Of a stretch of DNA of 64,000 nt, positions 1 through 13,365 are shown one piece after another. Below the pieces are notes generated by a model. The model saw only the letters and a program-made list of their open reading frames with translations. It made no database searches and was not told the origin of the DNA. Both the position numbers and the translations under genes were made by a program. Origin of the DNA: Centropus unirufus (taxonomy: Eukaryota > Chordata > Aves > Cuculiformes > Centropidae); NCBI GenBank assembly GCA_013397695.1, contig VYZI01000054.1, positions 62,001 through 126,000 on the forward strand. Reading direction: 5' to 3'. Position 1 is the first letter of the stretch. Each line of letters opens with the position of its first letter.

Positions 1-2417
1 TCAGCAAACATCTCCTCCACCTCGCCATTAGGGTCATATTGAAAGGCAAGTGAAAAACAGGGGCTACCACAACCCCATCTCACTGCACTTGAACAAAATT
101 GGCCAATGTTGGGTTGGCCATGACCAGATCAGGCTCCCCGAAACTGTCTGCATCCCTGACAAACCGAATTAAGTCACACTGATGGAAGACAAGCTGCATG
201 CACACGCTCACCACTCCCACCCCCTGCTTAGGCGACACGCTGCTCTGAGCTTGGTAGGAATTTCGGGTTGATTCTCTCCACGCCGAGCATCGCGTGCAGC
301 CGAGGAAGAGCAGAGCTGGGTGCACAGGCTGGAGTAGGGTGGGGGAGCGAGCGGGGCTCCAGCGTGCAGAGAGGAGCAGCATTTGCTGCCTCCAAATGAC
401 ACATATATGACAGTTATCTCCCAATTCGTGCGAAGAGGAAATGAGCTGTGGTTCAAACTGCTGGAGGTTGTCCTTTTGGGACTCTCCTGCAGCTTTTTTT
501 ATTTTATATGATCTCCTAGATTTCAAGTTCAGCTTCAGACACAGAAATGTGTGAGCCGCTGTCAGCAGAGAGGGGATTTATGTGCAATGCAGATTGTTGT
601 ATGTCTCTGTTAAGCATAGAATCCAAGCTATTTTTTTTAACTAACTAGCTGGCTCAGCTTTTAATTTTTTTTTCTTTTGCCTAATGAGAGCCTTATCCAC
701 AACTCCTTGAAGTCAGAAAGTCTGTCTATCAGCTTCAGTAGGCTTTGGATCAGATTTCAAATCACTGATTCATTATTAATTACACATCTGGGACTCCCTT
801 TTCAAAGAGTTCATTGTTAAATAAATTCACTTTTAGACATTACAGACTTGGCATTCTTGTGCGTTTAATAAAAGTCTGGCAAACCAGCAAAGAGCCATAG
901 GCCAACTTCTCTTCTGGTTGATGGATGAATCTCCACTGAACAGCAGTGGTTTACACTGTACGGCTATAACATATATCTTTGCTCTCATATAACCACTTTC
1001 TGCCTGAGACTAAGCCTATGTTTGAAACTTTAGACTTTTTTGTAATTTCACTTCACTTTTTCTTAACTTTTCCTTACCACTAAGAGTTTCTTTGTGGATT
1101 CAGACATCGCAAGGCAAAATATCCTTTCTAGCTAGTTTTCCTTCTCTTTGAAGAGATACTGGCACCTTCTTATTATGACAAGCTACAGCCACATCTCCAG
1201 AGCCTCCCGGGAGAGCAAACAGGCAGCAAATGTTTTCCTCATCCCTATAGCAAATGGAATGGAAAAGATCTTTCTAAAGATACGTTCTTCCCTGTAGTCC
1301 TCAATAATCTAGTTTGGTCCAGCCATTGAAACATTAAAATGGCCAAAAAGCTGGTCTGGAAGCTGTTTACACATAGGGATAGCGTTTTGTGGGGGAATAT
1401 GTGGAAATACAGATTCTCCTACTGAAGTCCACTCAACAGGAGGCCAGGCCCTACCTGAAAATCAGGACATATCACAGTGTGATTTCACGGCACAGGGTAG
1501 TCCCCCTTTGCAGCTGAATGCATAGGGACCAGCAACCTTGTCACAGCTCAGATCCCTACAGACCTATGAGGGTCTTTCCTCTGCTGCAAGCAAGGATCTC
1601 CTAAGCTACACTCAGGAAATCCTTTGCTTCTGCAGAGCTGCCTGGACACTTTGGGAAGGGAGAATAGGGCAAGTCCCTTCTTAATTCTCCTGATGCCAGA
1701 TCAGAGTTTAAAATGGATGAATGGTCCCACTGAATATCAGTGTCCCAACAGATTGTAGGGATAGATTCAGATGACAGTTTTCTGGTTTCCAAAGCTTTCA
1801 TTTAATCTACAACTATTGTAAGTCTTTGGAAGTGAAAATCAATAGGAGCGCAAATCCTACCATTTAAATAATGAAGCTCTGAATGTTTCTCAGAGGCTGA
1901 CACCCACTGAGTCCATGGCACATTTTCATTTAATGGGATAAAAATCACCACACAGTTGTGAAAGGGACTATGAAGCAAGAGAGAGCTGCAACACTGTGGC
2001 ACTACCACAGCAGTCAAAACTAATTCCTTACCTCAAGTCAGATCTCTTACCTGTTTTCTCACAGAGAACAACAAAACCTTCCCTCTGCCCAAATTTATCC
2101 TCATTGGTTTTTAAAAAAATCACATTAAATACAATTATTATCTTCACCCTCACATATGAAGTGTAACTTTTCCCCAAACTGAAGCCCTTGGGGATTAGAA
2201 ATGATATTTACTCCTTGCACTAGGAGCACGCTATCTGGTAGGACACCAGCAGGGAGAGACACAGGCAGTGTGACGGCTGGCCAGTCAGCAGACATGCCTT
2301 CAGTTCCCAGAAGGCCATCCAGATCTCCAGCATCGTTTTCTGGAGGCCTTTATGCTTCCAGAAGCAGCATCTGCCAGCAGCATAACAAGACCCTGATCTC
2401 CAGGCTTTTAGAGTTGG

Positions 2418-2535
2418 CAAGTTGTTCACTTTCTCCATTCCCTGTGAAATAACCATGGTTTTATCACAAACCTAATCCTTGATTCAGCACCTTCTTTTGA
2501 CTCAAGAAGCAAAGATTCTATTGCAGGCTCACTAA
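2418..2535 (+). repeat. 118-bp duplicated segment, copy 1
   Basis: This segment aligns without gaps to 4172-4289, offset 1754 bases. The first 54 or so bases are identical, and about 10 of 118 positions differ over the full length, nearly all transitions and mostly in the last 40 bases. The similarity ends sharply on both sides. I do not recognise it as CR1 or another named family. Confidence 0.9.
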
Positions 2536-4171
2536 CTCACCAGCTCATAAAACTTTGGCTCTGTCATGCGAAGAAACGGACTGGGAGTAGTCTTTCTGCC
2601 TTCCATGCCTGCATTCCTGCTTTAGGATCTGGTCCTGCCCATCTTTCCCAAATCCCCGCTCTGGGATACCAAGTCTGTAGGCAGACACCTGACATTTGTG
2701 TTCAGAAACTGGACCACCTCTTGAAGTCAGTCCCAGTCTCAAACTGGCGGGCAAAGACTCCTGGGGTCGGGGACAAACCTTGTCCTCAAGCTTCATTCTG
2801 GGAAAAGAAAATGAAGCAGCCAAGGATTCCATCTACCTAAAATGAAAGCTCATGAGGAAAGAAGTGGGCACGACCATTTCTGTCCATTGCTTCTTCCTCC
2901 AGGCTCGGAGGCACTCCTGCCTTCAAACATGGGAAGCAGTGGATCTCAAAATCAGCATCCCTTCCTAGATCCCTTTCTTCAGCTGATCTTGAATGCTCAT
3001 CTTCCCCTTCCTTCTTTCCACATGACACTACACCAGCCACGGGCCAGGGATCACTCCTTTTCAGAAACCAGAATGCCTTTGTTTGCTTTACACTCCTCCT
3101 GCTTAGAAAAATCTTTCCCCATTCTCCATAAAGTCTCCAAGCTTCTTCTTCCACAGTTCATTACATTTATTGGTTAATTCTGCTATCACCCCAGTGCATG
3201 GGTCATCACCCACATTTGTATGCGCTTACATTTTCCAATTATTTCCTTAGTAGCTGTTTATCACTAACAGTTTTTGTCCTGCCTGAGTTCTCTCCTAATC
3301 GCACTGTCTTATTTCTTCTTTATTCTTTCTGTGAGGAAAAAAGATTTTTGTTTTTTAATAAGAGACACTCGCTATCTCATCCGGTCATTCATTTCACCCT
3401 CCTCCTTTATAATGGGCCTGGTTTATCACCAGCACTTCTTTTTACAAATATCAGGGGAAATAAGCCTTTCTTATCCCCCCATTAATTCCTATGGTGAGCA
3501 AGTATTATTTTGCTTTCTTTTCTTTCGAGCTGTGGCCATTTATCAGTACTCTCTGTTGCCTCCTCCTTTATTTATGGGCATCGCTGTGTGACGATGGTGA
3601 GCCTGCAGTCAGGAAATGAAGCCCAGCATCCTCATCCACTTCTCACCCACCAGTGGATCATGCCTTCAAGGGAACTAGGGGCAAAGCTGTTTGGTGGGGG
3701 GAATGGCTGGATCCATTGGGGCTGAAGGCAATCCTGAGATGTACATCAAGCCCAAGTGCTTCAGCCACACCAAGTTTTAGCATTCCGTGTGTTAGGTCAG
3801 CAAATATCACAGGAGAAATAACTGAACATCTAGAATTGGAGGCAGGACTTGTCTGTCCCCACTCTTTCTCCACTGCAACTCAATCTGCTCCTTGAAGTGC
3901 CCTGTCCTTATCCCCGTCCGGTTGACATGGGTGACTGCTGGATGTGGTGACTGCTGTGACTGGCAGAAGGAACCAGTCCAGAGGACCCTGGCACCTTTCT
4001 TGCTGTCTCCCAAGGGATGCTGAATGTGGAAACCTCTGCTTTTTATGGACACACAGAGTCAGTTGGCTCCAAATATATGCTCTGAATGTATACACACGTT
4101 AGGGAAGACAGCAGATAGTGCTTAATGGCAGTAGCTGAAGGCAGGGGCAGTTTCTGTCCTTTAATAGCTGA

Positions 4172-4289
4172 CAAGTTGTTCACTTTCTCCATTCCCTGTG
4201 AAATAACCATGGTTTTATCACAAACCCAATCCTTGATTCAGCACCTTCTGCTGGCTCAAGAAGCAAAGACCCCACTGTGGGCTCACTAA
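4172..4289 (+). repeat. 118-bp duplicated segment, copy 2
   Basis: Second copy of the segment at 2418-2535, in direct orientation, about 91-92 percent identical by eye. It may be a local duplication or two copies of an unrecognised dispersed repeat. A genome-wide search would separate the two. Confidence 0.9.
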
Positions 4290-4754
4290 GAGGGGAGGGA
4301 ATCCTACCTCTTGCAGGAAAAAGTGTGTTAGACCCTGCCCCATGGCCCAGGAGAATCATGGGCAGACCCTTAGCCATTACTCTGGTGAACCCAGGGGCCA
4401 CACTCACAGAAAGGAGATTAGAAGCCAGGCTACCAGTGTGGATGTAAGTGAAGCAGACTGATTGACTGTGCCTTTGGGACCCAGACCTACACAATACATC
4501 ATTCTTTTATCTGCCTTCAAAGTTAAAGCAGTCTGCTTAGCTATCCCATTTCTTGTGGTCTCCAACCACTAGTCTCCCCACAGCATCTGAGCTTTGCCAC
4601 CAGGCATTAAGCATTGCAAGCAACATCTGGCAAGTGAGGCTGAACTTCTCTCTCCTGACCTTCCCAGGAGAAGAACCGTCCATGTGATGTGTGGTATTTT
4701 CTTAGCGTGCTTTATATTTCAGTGTGTTAAGCCAGCAGCTTCAAAACATTGTGG

Positions 4755-5249
4755 TATTTTTTTGAGAAGGGCAATGAAGCTGGGGAAGGGGTTGGAGGAC
4801 AAGTCTTACGAGGAGTAGCTGAGGGAACAGAGGCTCTTTATCCTGGAGAAAAGGAGGCTGAGGGGACACACTATCACTGTCTATAGCTACTTGAAAGGAT
4901 GTTGTAGTGGGGTGGGTGTTCTCCCCTCTCCCTCTCCCTCTCCCTCTCCCTCTCCCTCTCCCTCTCCTTCTCCCTCTCCCTCTCCCCTTCTCGTAGGAGA
5001 TGCAATGAGGAGAAATGGCATCAAGTTTCACCACAGGAGGTTCAGCTTAAACTTCAGGAATATTTTCTCACAAAAAGGGTTATCAGTCACTGGAACAGAT
5101 TGCCTGGGGAGGTGGTTGAGTCACCATTCTTGGAGGTATTTAAAAGACAGTTGGATGAAGTGCTCAGGGTTATGGTTTTGTAGTGGGCAGGTATGGTTGG
5201 ACTCTATGATCTCAAAGATCTTTCCCAACCAAGCAATTCTATGTTCTTA
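4755..5249 (+). mobile_element. CR1 LINE fragment, 3' end, plus strand
   Basis: A non-LTR retroelement remnant with no coding potential left. It contains the standard CR1 3' sequence order: a 'gaggagtagctgaggga'-like block, 'aaaaggaggctgagggg', 'agggttatcagtcactggaa', 'gattgcctggggaggtggt', then 'gatctcaaagatctttccc' and a short ATTCTATGTTCT end. It is 5'-truncated, as most CR1 copies are. A CCCTCT array sits where intact copies have a short pyrimidine run. Confidence 0.92.
4921..4988 (+). repeat. CCCTCT hexanucleotide microsatellite inside CR1
   Basis: About ten tandem units of CCCTCT with one CCTTCT-type interruption. The complementary strand reads GGGAGA repeats and so meets the G3N3G3N3G3N3G3 pattern for G-quadruplex formation. 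It creates a Pro-Ser repeat in a long open frame on the plus strand, and that frame is an artefact of the repeat. Confidence 0.95.
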
Positions 5250-8124
5250 ATAAAGAAAGTTTACGGACAGATAATTAAACAGATGAGAGCATCTGGGAAG
5301 ACCAATATGCTTCAACTCCAGACTCTTTAGGGGACAGAATATTGAATATTGCTATATTTATGGAGAATCTAACAGTAGAGTCAGCCCTCTTGAGTACATC
5401 CCTAGGTATAAGCATGGATAAAGTATATAAATGTACAAAAGCCTATGCACCCATCATGCTCCTGAAGGCATCCCTCTTCTCCAGTCTCAACACATGAGAA
5501 TGCTGCTCTCGTTAAGTTTAATGAGTTTCTCTGCACTCACAAATGGGAAGATCTAATTCCATGCATCAGACCTAGCTCTTATATTGATTTTATTTACTTT
5601 TATTGCCATTAGATTTGCTAAGATCTAAAGTAGCTTATCACAATTCGTAAGTCATGTAAGTTTTGCATGAGTATTTTTAATAAATTATTTTAATGCATTT
5701 AGAAAATGTGCTGCAAAAAAAAGTGTTCACTTTAGCTTATTAAATACTTTCAGCAAGGACAAAATGACTTTGAGTCAGGATGGAAATAACCATATAACCA
5801 TCCTTATTCAAGAGAGATTTTTAAAAAGCAAATCAATATAAGAATGCAGCTAAGCTAGTATGTCTTGGGAAATTATTTTTCCTTTTCCACATCAGCAATA
5901 AGAGATCAAGAGCATTTCCAAGCACCAATTTCTGTAGGCTGGATGAAGGGATATGGACATTTCTACAGTTGATTTGAAACTGGATGAACTAGAGCACTTC
6001 AGAGGTTTACAGTTGAAAAGATAAATGGATTGTGTGAGCTGTCCAATTTCATTATGTGCCCTAGCCAAAACCTTTTCTTTAATGTTTGATAGAATTATGA
6101 TCAAATATTTCAAAATAAAAATGCTGACCTCTGTAGAAATTGTTATTGACCTTGTCAAGGTAGCTTTAATGCTTAAAACGTATACCAACAATCTCTCTGT
6201 GATATAAAACATCAACAGATGCTACCAAATCCAAATATATATAGAAGGCAGCTGGTTATTCACACTAGCCAAGCTCTTATCAAACCCTGTTGCTGGCTGA
6301 GTGTGAAATGGATTCCTGCCACAGAAAGCTGGCTCTGAAGCTCACTTCATGTTCAAAGTTTGATTTGCCACATCAGTGATACAGTCGGGTGGTTTAAAAC
6401 ACAATTGACTCTCTTGCAGCAGTTGACTACCCTTTTTCAAAATTATACAGATTTCCAGAAACTGAAAGGCAAGTATGCATGAAGATCCAAAATACTTTAA
6501 GCCAAACATTTATGATACAGATTATCTTCATAAACTTGTCAGGTTTGAAGCGCTTTCTTAAACTAGGTCATGTAACTCAACCCAGCCTGCTTCAAGGAAT
6601 GTCACATCCATGCCTTTTTTCCTTTGCATTAAGACAAGGGTTTAAAACAAAGCCTTGTACACAAAACCTCGTAACTGCAGCATGTGCAATTTGCATCTTG
6701 AGCTGCTTCAGTTTGTATTAATTTAGCAGCAGACTCCACTTGGAAAGCTCCATGTAATCTGGTCTCTATATCTGTCACTGCTGTTCGTCATGTGCAAAGA
6801 AAGGTGAAAAATCCTCTGCAGACTCCAATTCTTTGATAAAAACACAAAATCTGCTAAGCTTAGTACTATTAATATCTTTGCTTGCTTAAATTGTTCACAC
6901 GTAACTGTGATGAAATCCCAAATTCAGCCACTGTCTCTGTTAGTAGCTCTGCTGTAGCGGAATCTTCCACTGGTTAAATGCCTTTGTGTTGCAAAAAGAG
7001 ACTTATTTGAATTTTTCAAGGATGAGGGAAAGAAGAGATGCTGGGCTACTCAAGGTTCCTCCAGGCCCTTCAAAGACATTGGAGCATAGGAGCATGCTAA
7101 AAGGGCAGTTGTACAAATCAGAAAACTGTAATACAAGTAAAAAGTCAGATGTGTTACACCGCAGTAACTCAGGTCATCATATCCCTTCATAGTGGGAAGC
7201 AATTCTAGAGCAGTGTTCCTTCCTAAGGCATTCCTTCACCGGAGACATACGGCTCTTGCTTGGCCAGGTTGCCGTGTCCTTCACCATGGGACCAAACCCA
7301 CGGGAGGATTCATCTTCTGCCCATTGGATTAAGATAGCATTGTATGGGGTTGGCCAGCCTCAGTTAGGTGACAGACAGAAAGGATGGAACATGCTGTGCA
7401 TTTCTGAGCTGTGTTTTGTAATCTGCGAAAAATATTGTTACAGAACCTGGTACGACATGAGTCCATTCTTTTGGTTTAGGAATACGCAAAATCTGGGTTT
7501 GTTCACCTGATTGTGACAACGGATGGCCAATTTGGGACCATACATTCTATGACTTGGCTCATAGGGGAGGGAAACCAGTGATTTTTGACTAGTAGAACAA
7601 ACAAGTCAGAAGTTGTTTACTGGCTCGTGGGGTCTGCTGGCAGCCAGCTGGCTAAATTCTCTTCCACCTTGAATGAGGGGGATGGATCCACATGACAGAA
7701 GTGGTTCCTGGCCCAAGAAATCTGCCAAATGGTGCATAGGAATTATTTGAAGAACATTAGCTGACACAGGCCGGCATTGTGCAAATTGTGCTGCAATCTG
7801 GAGATCAATCAAGTCCATGCAATGACCCTTTTGGGGTCACTAGTACTGCTATAGCCAGTGCAGCTAAACCATGGGGATCCAAGTGCTAGATACGCCCAGG
7901 CCCAGTTATCTGGAGGTTAGGAGAAATGGGAGATATCAAGTCACTTTGACTTTGAAAGCAGTGTTTTACTTTGAAGCACAGGTGCTTCTGTCTTCTGCTT
8001 ATGTGAAACCAATCATCTTCAACCAGGGAAAAGTGCTCCTGCCTGTGGGTATCTTCCTTCTGCTCTGCTGAACAATAGATCATACTATCAGACAATAGCC
8101 CATACTGTTCTCATTTACACATGG

Positions 8125-8200
8125 AAAACTGAGAAATTGAGAAAGAGAAAATTGAGAGAAGAGAAATTGAGAAAATTAAGAAATTGAGAATAATATGCAG
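8125..8200 (+). repeat. Degenerate GAGAAATT-type tandem repeat
   Basis: Several imperfect copies of gagaaattga, with variants such as gagaaaattga and aattaagaaattgaga, in an A+G-rich strand. It is low-complexity sequence with no evident function. Confidence 0.8.
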
Positions 8201-11200
8201 GGCTAGTGAATCTAGCCATCAAAACTGAAAAATGTGGTTTTTTTCTGTTCTGTGGGGACTGAATTTGCTTGAAAGTCAATTCTTAGGTTCACATAAGTAT
8301 CTTTTCTTGTACCAGTCTTTCTGGGTTTGCTCCTCATAAATTTGTTCTGAATTCCCTGAAAGCTCAAAAGAAATCTTAGTCAAAACTGTCAAATTTGGGA
8401 TGGATTTTCATTAAAGCCACACCTATCCACAGGATGCAACTCTTGACAATACTATAAAACCCCCCAAGGACTTCAGAGTAGTCTTCTGAAAACACAGTGT
8501 TTGCTAGAGTAAACACATAGGCAAGGCAAGCATCCAGCCAGGCTTGCCTTCAGGAGCGTCTTGTAAAGGACAAACCAGATTTGTTGTTCTGTAAAGTTAT
8601 CAGAGAAACCCAAGAAAGATAATAGAAGAAGGATCAACTTCCTCCACCTATCTAGATAAAACCTAGAAAGTAGGGGGAAAAAAAAAGAATAAAAAAGTTA
8701 CACGTACCAATTGACTCAGGGCAACTTTTTCACTTGCTTCAATGATGTTTTCATGGCTGATTAGCTGAGCCAGCAGTGACCCTGGCAGTGTTACAAAAGC
8801 AACTTTTACATCAGTCAGCATAAGGAATTCCACACGTTCTATCAAATCTCTTCTGAAAAGATGCCTACTTGCTCTTCCAGTCAGGATTTGCTTCTGTGGT
8901 GGGCCAGATCTTCTCACTTGGCACATGCTCCTGGGCACTATTCAGCTGGAAAGAAGTCAAGAGTGGCTGCATGTGAGGTTACTCTACACAATCTCTTTCC
9001 CTTCCCAGAAGGGGGAAAGTCAGGATTTTGACCTCTTGATTTGGATTCTCAGGCTGCTGGAAATCCCGTGCAAAGGGCTGCTTGTGCGTGCACTCTGGAA
9101 AAAGGAAGATACAGAGGGAGATAGTGGACCTAGCACAGGTACTCCACAAAGGTGATGTGCACCTGGCCAGCACGTCCACTCTGCACAGCACAGAGATGCA
9201 GGCTTTTGGGGATCCCAGACAGAAATGCCTTACCATATTGGCACCCCACATAGTAGCCAAGGCAGACCAGGACATTGGTCTGAATGCCAAGCCCAGCATC
9301 TTCTTCCTCTTCTTAACCCTGCAGGAGGCAGTGATGAAGATTCCCACATGGGATGCAGCGTTTACAGCAGCCACCAAATTTCCTGGTGCTTCAAGATAAA
9401 AAACGCATGTGCACAAAGCAGGGCCAGGCACAAATCTCATCCTGCCCTTCTTCCATCCTCAGCTCCTCCGCTGGATCTCTCAGCCGCTTGTGGGGACATT
9501 TGCCACTTCCAGCAGAGGTGATGGAGCAGGCAGAGGTCTAAGGGAGGAAAGAGGGAAGCACTGAGGCTTTTGTCATGCGTGAGAGAAACACGACTGAGCA
9601 TGGAGCAGTGAGGATGGGCAGATTTCCCATCCCAGTACCAGTAGCAGCTGCCTGGTCTCTTTGGATGCAGTCACCTGAAAAGGCTGTTGGGATGGTGTAG
9701 AAGACAACAGAGAGAAACGGGGTCACTGGGCATTGACACAGACTCCATCTCAGTGGGGGAAGTGTGCAGCTGGCTCTGCGACAGGGAAAAAGGGGAGGAG
9801 GGATGCTACAGACCCCAAAGTGTCATTTTCCTCCCACCAACCCCTTCTCATTTTGGCTTTAACATGAATTCACCATGTGAACTTGGCCAGCTCATGCTCT
9901 CTGCTTTCTCTGACTACAAAAATATTTAAGTAGATTCACATTTCTAATGTGTAGGGGAATTAGAGAGTGTCAGCGATGGCTTCTGACTTAAGATATTGAG
10001 TGTCAGGTATTAGCTGAACCCAGAAATGCAGCTATTTATGAATATTTCTAAGGCAACTTGTCAGTAGGGTGTTTCTAATCCTTTTACCAAACAGTCTTTT
10101 TTAAAACTTGGGGATTTTTTTTTTCTTTATCTCTCTGACCCTAATAAATCTTAATTCCCACGACTTGCGGGTGTTGACTTTCCAAGAAAAACGTCAATGG
10201 CATTCTGTCACCACCCTCCCCGTTCCCGAGAAGGCTGCTGGAGGCAAGTTGTTTCATTTTACTACACAAATGAAGAAAAGAGACTTTTAGAGCCAGCTGC
10301 TGACTCCGGGAACGGGTTCTGCGTGTGCCAGTGCAAGTCACGCTCCCCCTGCCAGCCCCTGACAGTGAAGGAGCTCAGCTGTTCCGTGATAAAAAATAAG
10401 GTGTCCCCTCACCAGGCATCTTGCAGTTCAGTGCATAATTTTTCACCCCGCTTTAATTATGTGCAGTTCATCTATTGACACAGTAACACGGAATTGGGGA
10501 AGGGAGGATCTATCCCATAAGGAGACTTGCAAAGCTGAAACCCCCTAAGGCCCTGAGCCTTCAGTTTTGTACCGCGGTATTGTGTTGTATTCCAGTGAGA
10601 CAATGGCTGAGGGCGTTATTTGCTATTTACATAACGGTACTGAGCGGCCGCTTTGGATTTTTCTTTTCTTCAGCATGTGTAAAATGGGTTAAACAAAGGG
10701 TGACAGAGCTGTTGGCAGAACCTATTTGACAGGGAGAGAATTGCAAGTGAGTGACAGTCCAATGGCCCCTGGATGAGAGATTCTGGTGTTTCATGCACAG
10801 TGGAACAGGGGTGGGAGGCAATTGCAGCCTGTAACTATCAGGAGGGAACGTGCTGCCTAATCCCTAGGGATGTACACGTGTTGCTGGCCTTCAGCAGATA
10901 AGGCCGCTGGCCACTGAATAACCAGTGCCTACAGAAACAGTGGGAGTAAATGGGCATCTTTACTGTCTTTATCGCTGGGGTGCTGGAGCATAGCTCTTTG
11001 GCTGGTTTTAGCAGATGATCTAATTCAGCAGGGGCACCTAGATTTTGTTTGATTAGCAAATGATAAGAGCTGGTGGAGGGGAAAAATTTTGTGCAAATCA
11101 CCCATTTGCACTTTTATTTCCTTCTGATTGCACTGCCCAAGGCTTGAGAAGGACAGAGCTGCTCCCAGCAGACATAGGAGCATCGTGCCCTGCCTGGTGG

Positions 11201-12751
11201 TACCGCACCGGGCACAGCCGAGGCAGGGATTACTCTATCAATGCAAACCACTTTTTCCACCTCACCTCTCCCGCTGAAGGATTGGCCACACCACACGCAC
11301 GCAGCCCCTCAGCCTACACTTCAACTCAACCCACCAAAGAGATTTTTTTCAAACATCCAGCCTTTGAGAGTTTAGCAAAACCGAACCAAGCCAGCAAGGC
11401 TCGAGAGGCTGCTTTGAGCTAGATACACTTCACAGTCCATCCTGCAGGAACCGCACCTGCTTCGGAACTCACCAGACAGCATCTGCTATGTCTGTGCTCA
11501 TAAATAAAATAGGCTGTATCTTTCTGGCTGGGCGGGAAGCCACATGGCATAGCCTGGCTTCTGTTTCTATGGGTAAATTCCCTCTCTCCCCCAAAACAAG
11601 GCAACCTTCCCTGATAGTGGCTCGTTGGTGGGTTTGGTTTGGAGGGTGCCAGCGGGCCAGCCTGCACTGCCGTGTGCTCACAGTAAAACAGCAAGGATTT
11701 GAGCCATGGAGCCTGTGGGCGATCATAGCTGGGTTAGCAGCACAAAGTTAGAGCAGACTGAGCACCGGTACTGAAAAATCTTCAGCAATGCAGCGCTTGG
11801 CATAGCAGAATGCTATGTTCCTGTGACATATCTCGTTGCAAGTCCCTCCAGCAAGGAGACAGTGAATGGTAGCAGCTTTTTTAATGGAATGAAACAAGGC
11901 ATTACTAAGTGTGATCTAGTTTCCTGGTTCCCACAGTTCGGAGTGTCTCTGTGCTGGATGGATTTGGGCAGTATGCGTCTGTCCATATGTTGAAACTATG
12001 CATTTCCCAGAAACCTTCTGCCACAGAGAATTAGGGGAAAGCTATGAAATGGGGGAGGGTGAACAGATAGGCTTATTTGACAGTTAATAAAACAATAAAA
12101 TATACTTTGTGTGTGCCTGTGTTTCTAGGGACGTACCAGCAGCTGCTAATACCATGTCATCTGTTTTTTATTCATGGCATTGCTGGACTGTGGATAGATA
12201 ATCTCTCTCCATAACTCACTCGTTTCTAAGCTTAATGGGAAGCTGTCACTGAGAAACATGCTTCTCTGCCAAAAGCGGGCAGCCTGTCTTTCCACTGGGG
12301 AGACACATGAGACTGGAGTTCCTCGGGCTGCTCAAATCCCAGTAACACTGTCTTTTAATTATATTGAATATTTCATATCAGAATGTTTGTGTTTCTGCTA
12401 TATTTTCCATGACTACTGGCAGAAGGATCTGCTCAAGCTACAGACAAATTCTTGCGCTTCTCTGATTTTGCTGTTTGGCATAGGTAGATGCTTACTTCGC
12501 AGGAGCTGAGACAGCTGAGGTGCCTGTGGCTTAGCAAGACAAGCTTCCAGTTGCACCCCTGGTGGTGCTTGCTTTGCAGCCCCCAGGGAGCCCCTTCTCA
12601 GACGGCAGCACTGTCCTCTAAGGGCAGGATCTGGCTTGAGTCAGGTTAGATATCTACACTGCTGGTCCTCTGCTGAGGCAATCACCATGGCCTCCTGGAG
12701 AGAAAGGAATTTGAGCTGGTTTAGGATGAGATTAGATGCCCCTAGAGGCTT

Positions 12752-13365
12752 ATCACAGAATCATGGAATAGTTTGGGTTGGAAGGGACCTGTAGAGGTCA
12801 TTTAGTACAACCCCTCCTGCAATTAGCAGGGATATCTTCCAGTAGATCAGGTTGGTTAGAGCCCTATCCAGCCTGACCTTGAATGTTTTCAGGGATGGGG
12901 CTTCTACCACCTCTCTGGGAACCTGTGCCAGTGTTTTACCACCCTCAATTGTAAAAAAAAAAATTTCCTTGTATCTAGCCTAGTTCTACCCCATTTCTTC
13001 TTAAAAACATTATGCCTTGTCCTGTTATTACAGGCCCTGGTGGAAAGTCTGTGCCTGTGTTTCTTATTGGCCCCCTTTAAGGACTGAAAGGCCACAATAA
13101 AGTCTCCCTTGGAGCCTTCTTTCCTCCAGGCTGAACAACCTCAACTCTCTCAGCCTCTCCTCAGAGGAGAGGTGTTCTATCCCTTTGGTCATTTTTGTGG
13201 CACTCCTCTGGACCTGCCCCAACAGGTCCATGTCTTTATTGCGCTAAGGGCTCCAGAGCTGCCCACAGTACCCCAGGTGGGGTCTCACCAGGAGCAGGCT
13301 CCTCACTCCCAGGGCTTCTGCTCCAGTGTGCTGGGACCACAGCTGGGGCCCTGCAGGTTTCTCTG
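12752..13365 (-). mobile_element. CR1 LINE fragment, minus strand
   Basis: The plus strand begins with the complement of a CR1 tail (tcacagaatcatggaatag), then gggttggaagggacct, and continues through the reverse of the standard 3' blocks such as caggctgaacaacctcaa and tctctcagcctctcctc. The body after about 13290 (aggtggggtctcaccagg) is still CR1-like, but its 5' limit is uncertain. No coding potential remains. Confidence 0.92.

Noticed and set aside
80..526. Minus-strand 148-codon open frame near the window start
   Set aside because: No recognisable domain, irregular composition and no splice or promoter support; probably chance.
4891..5250. Plus-strand 119-codon open frame with a Pro-Ser repeat
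   Set aside because: It is CR1 untranslated sequence, and the repeat is the translated CCCTCT microsatellite.
8979..9440. Minus-strand 153-codon open frame, overlapped by a plus-strand 105-codon frame (9082-9399)
   Set aside because: Neither peptide resembles a known family to me. The minus-strand peptide is rich in Cys, Trp and Ser in a way typical of non-coding sequence.
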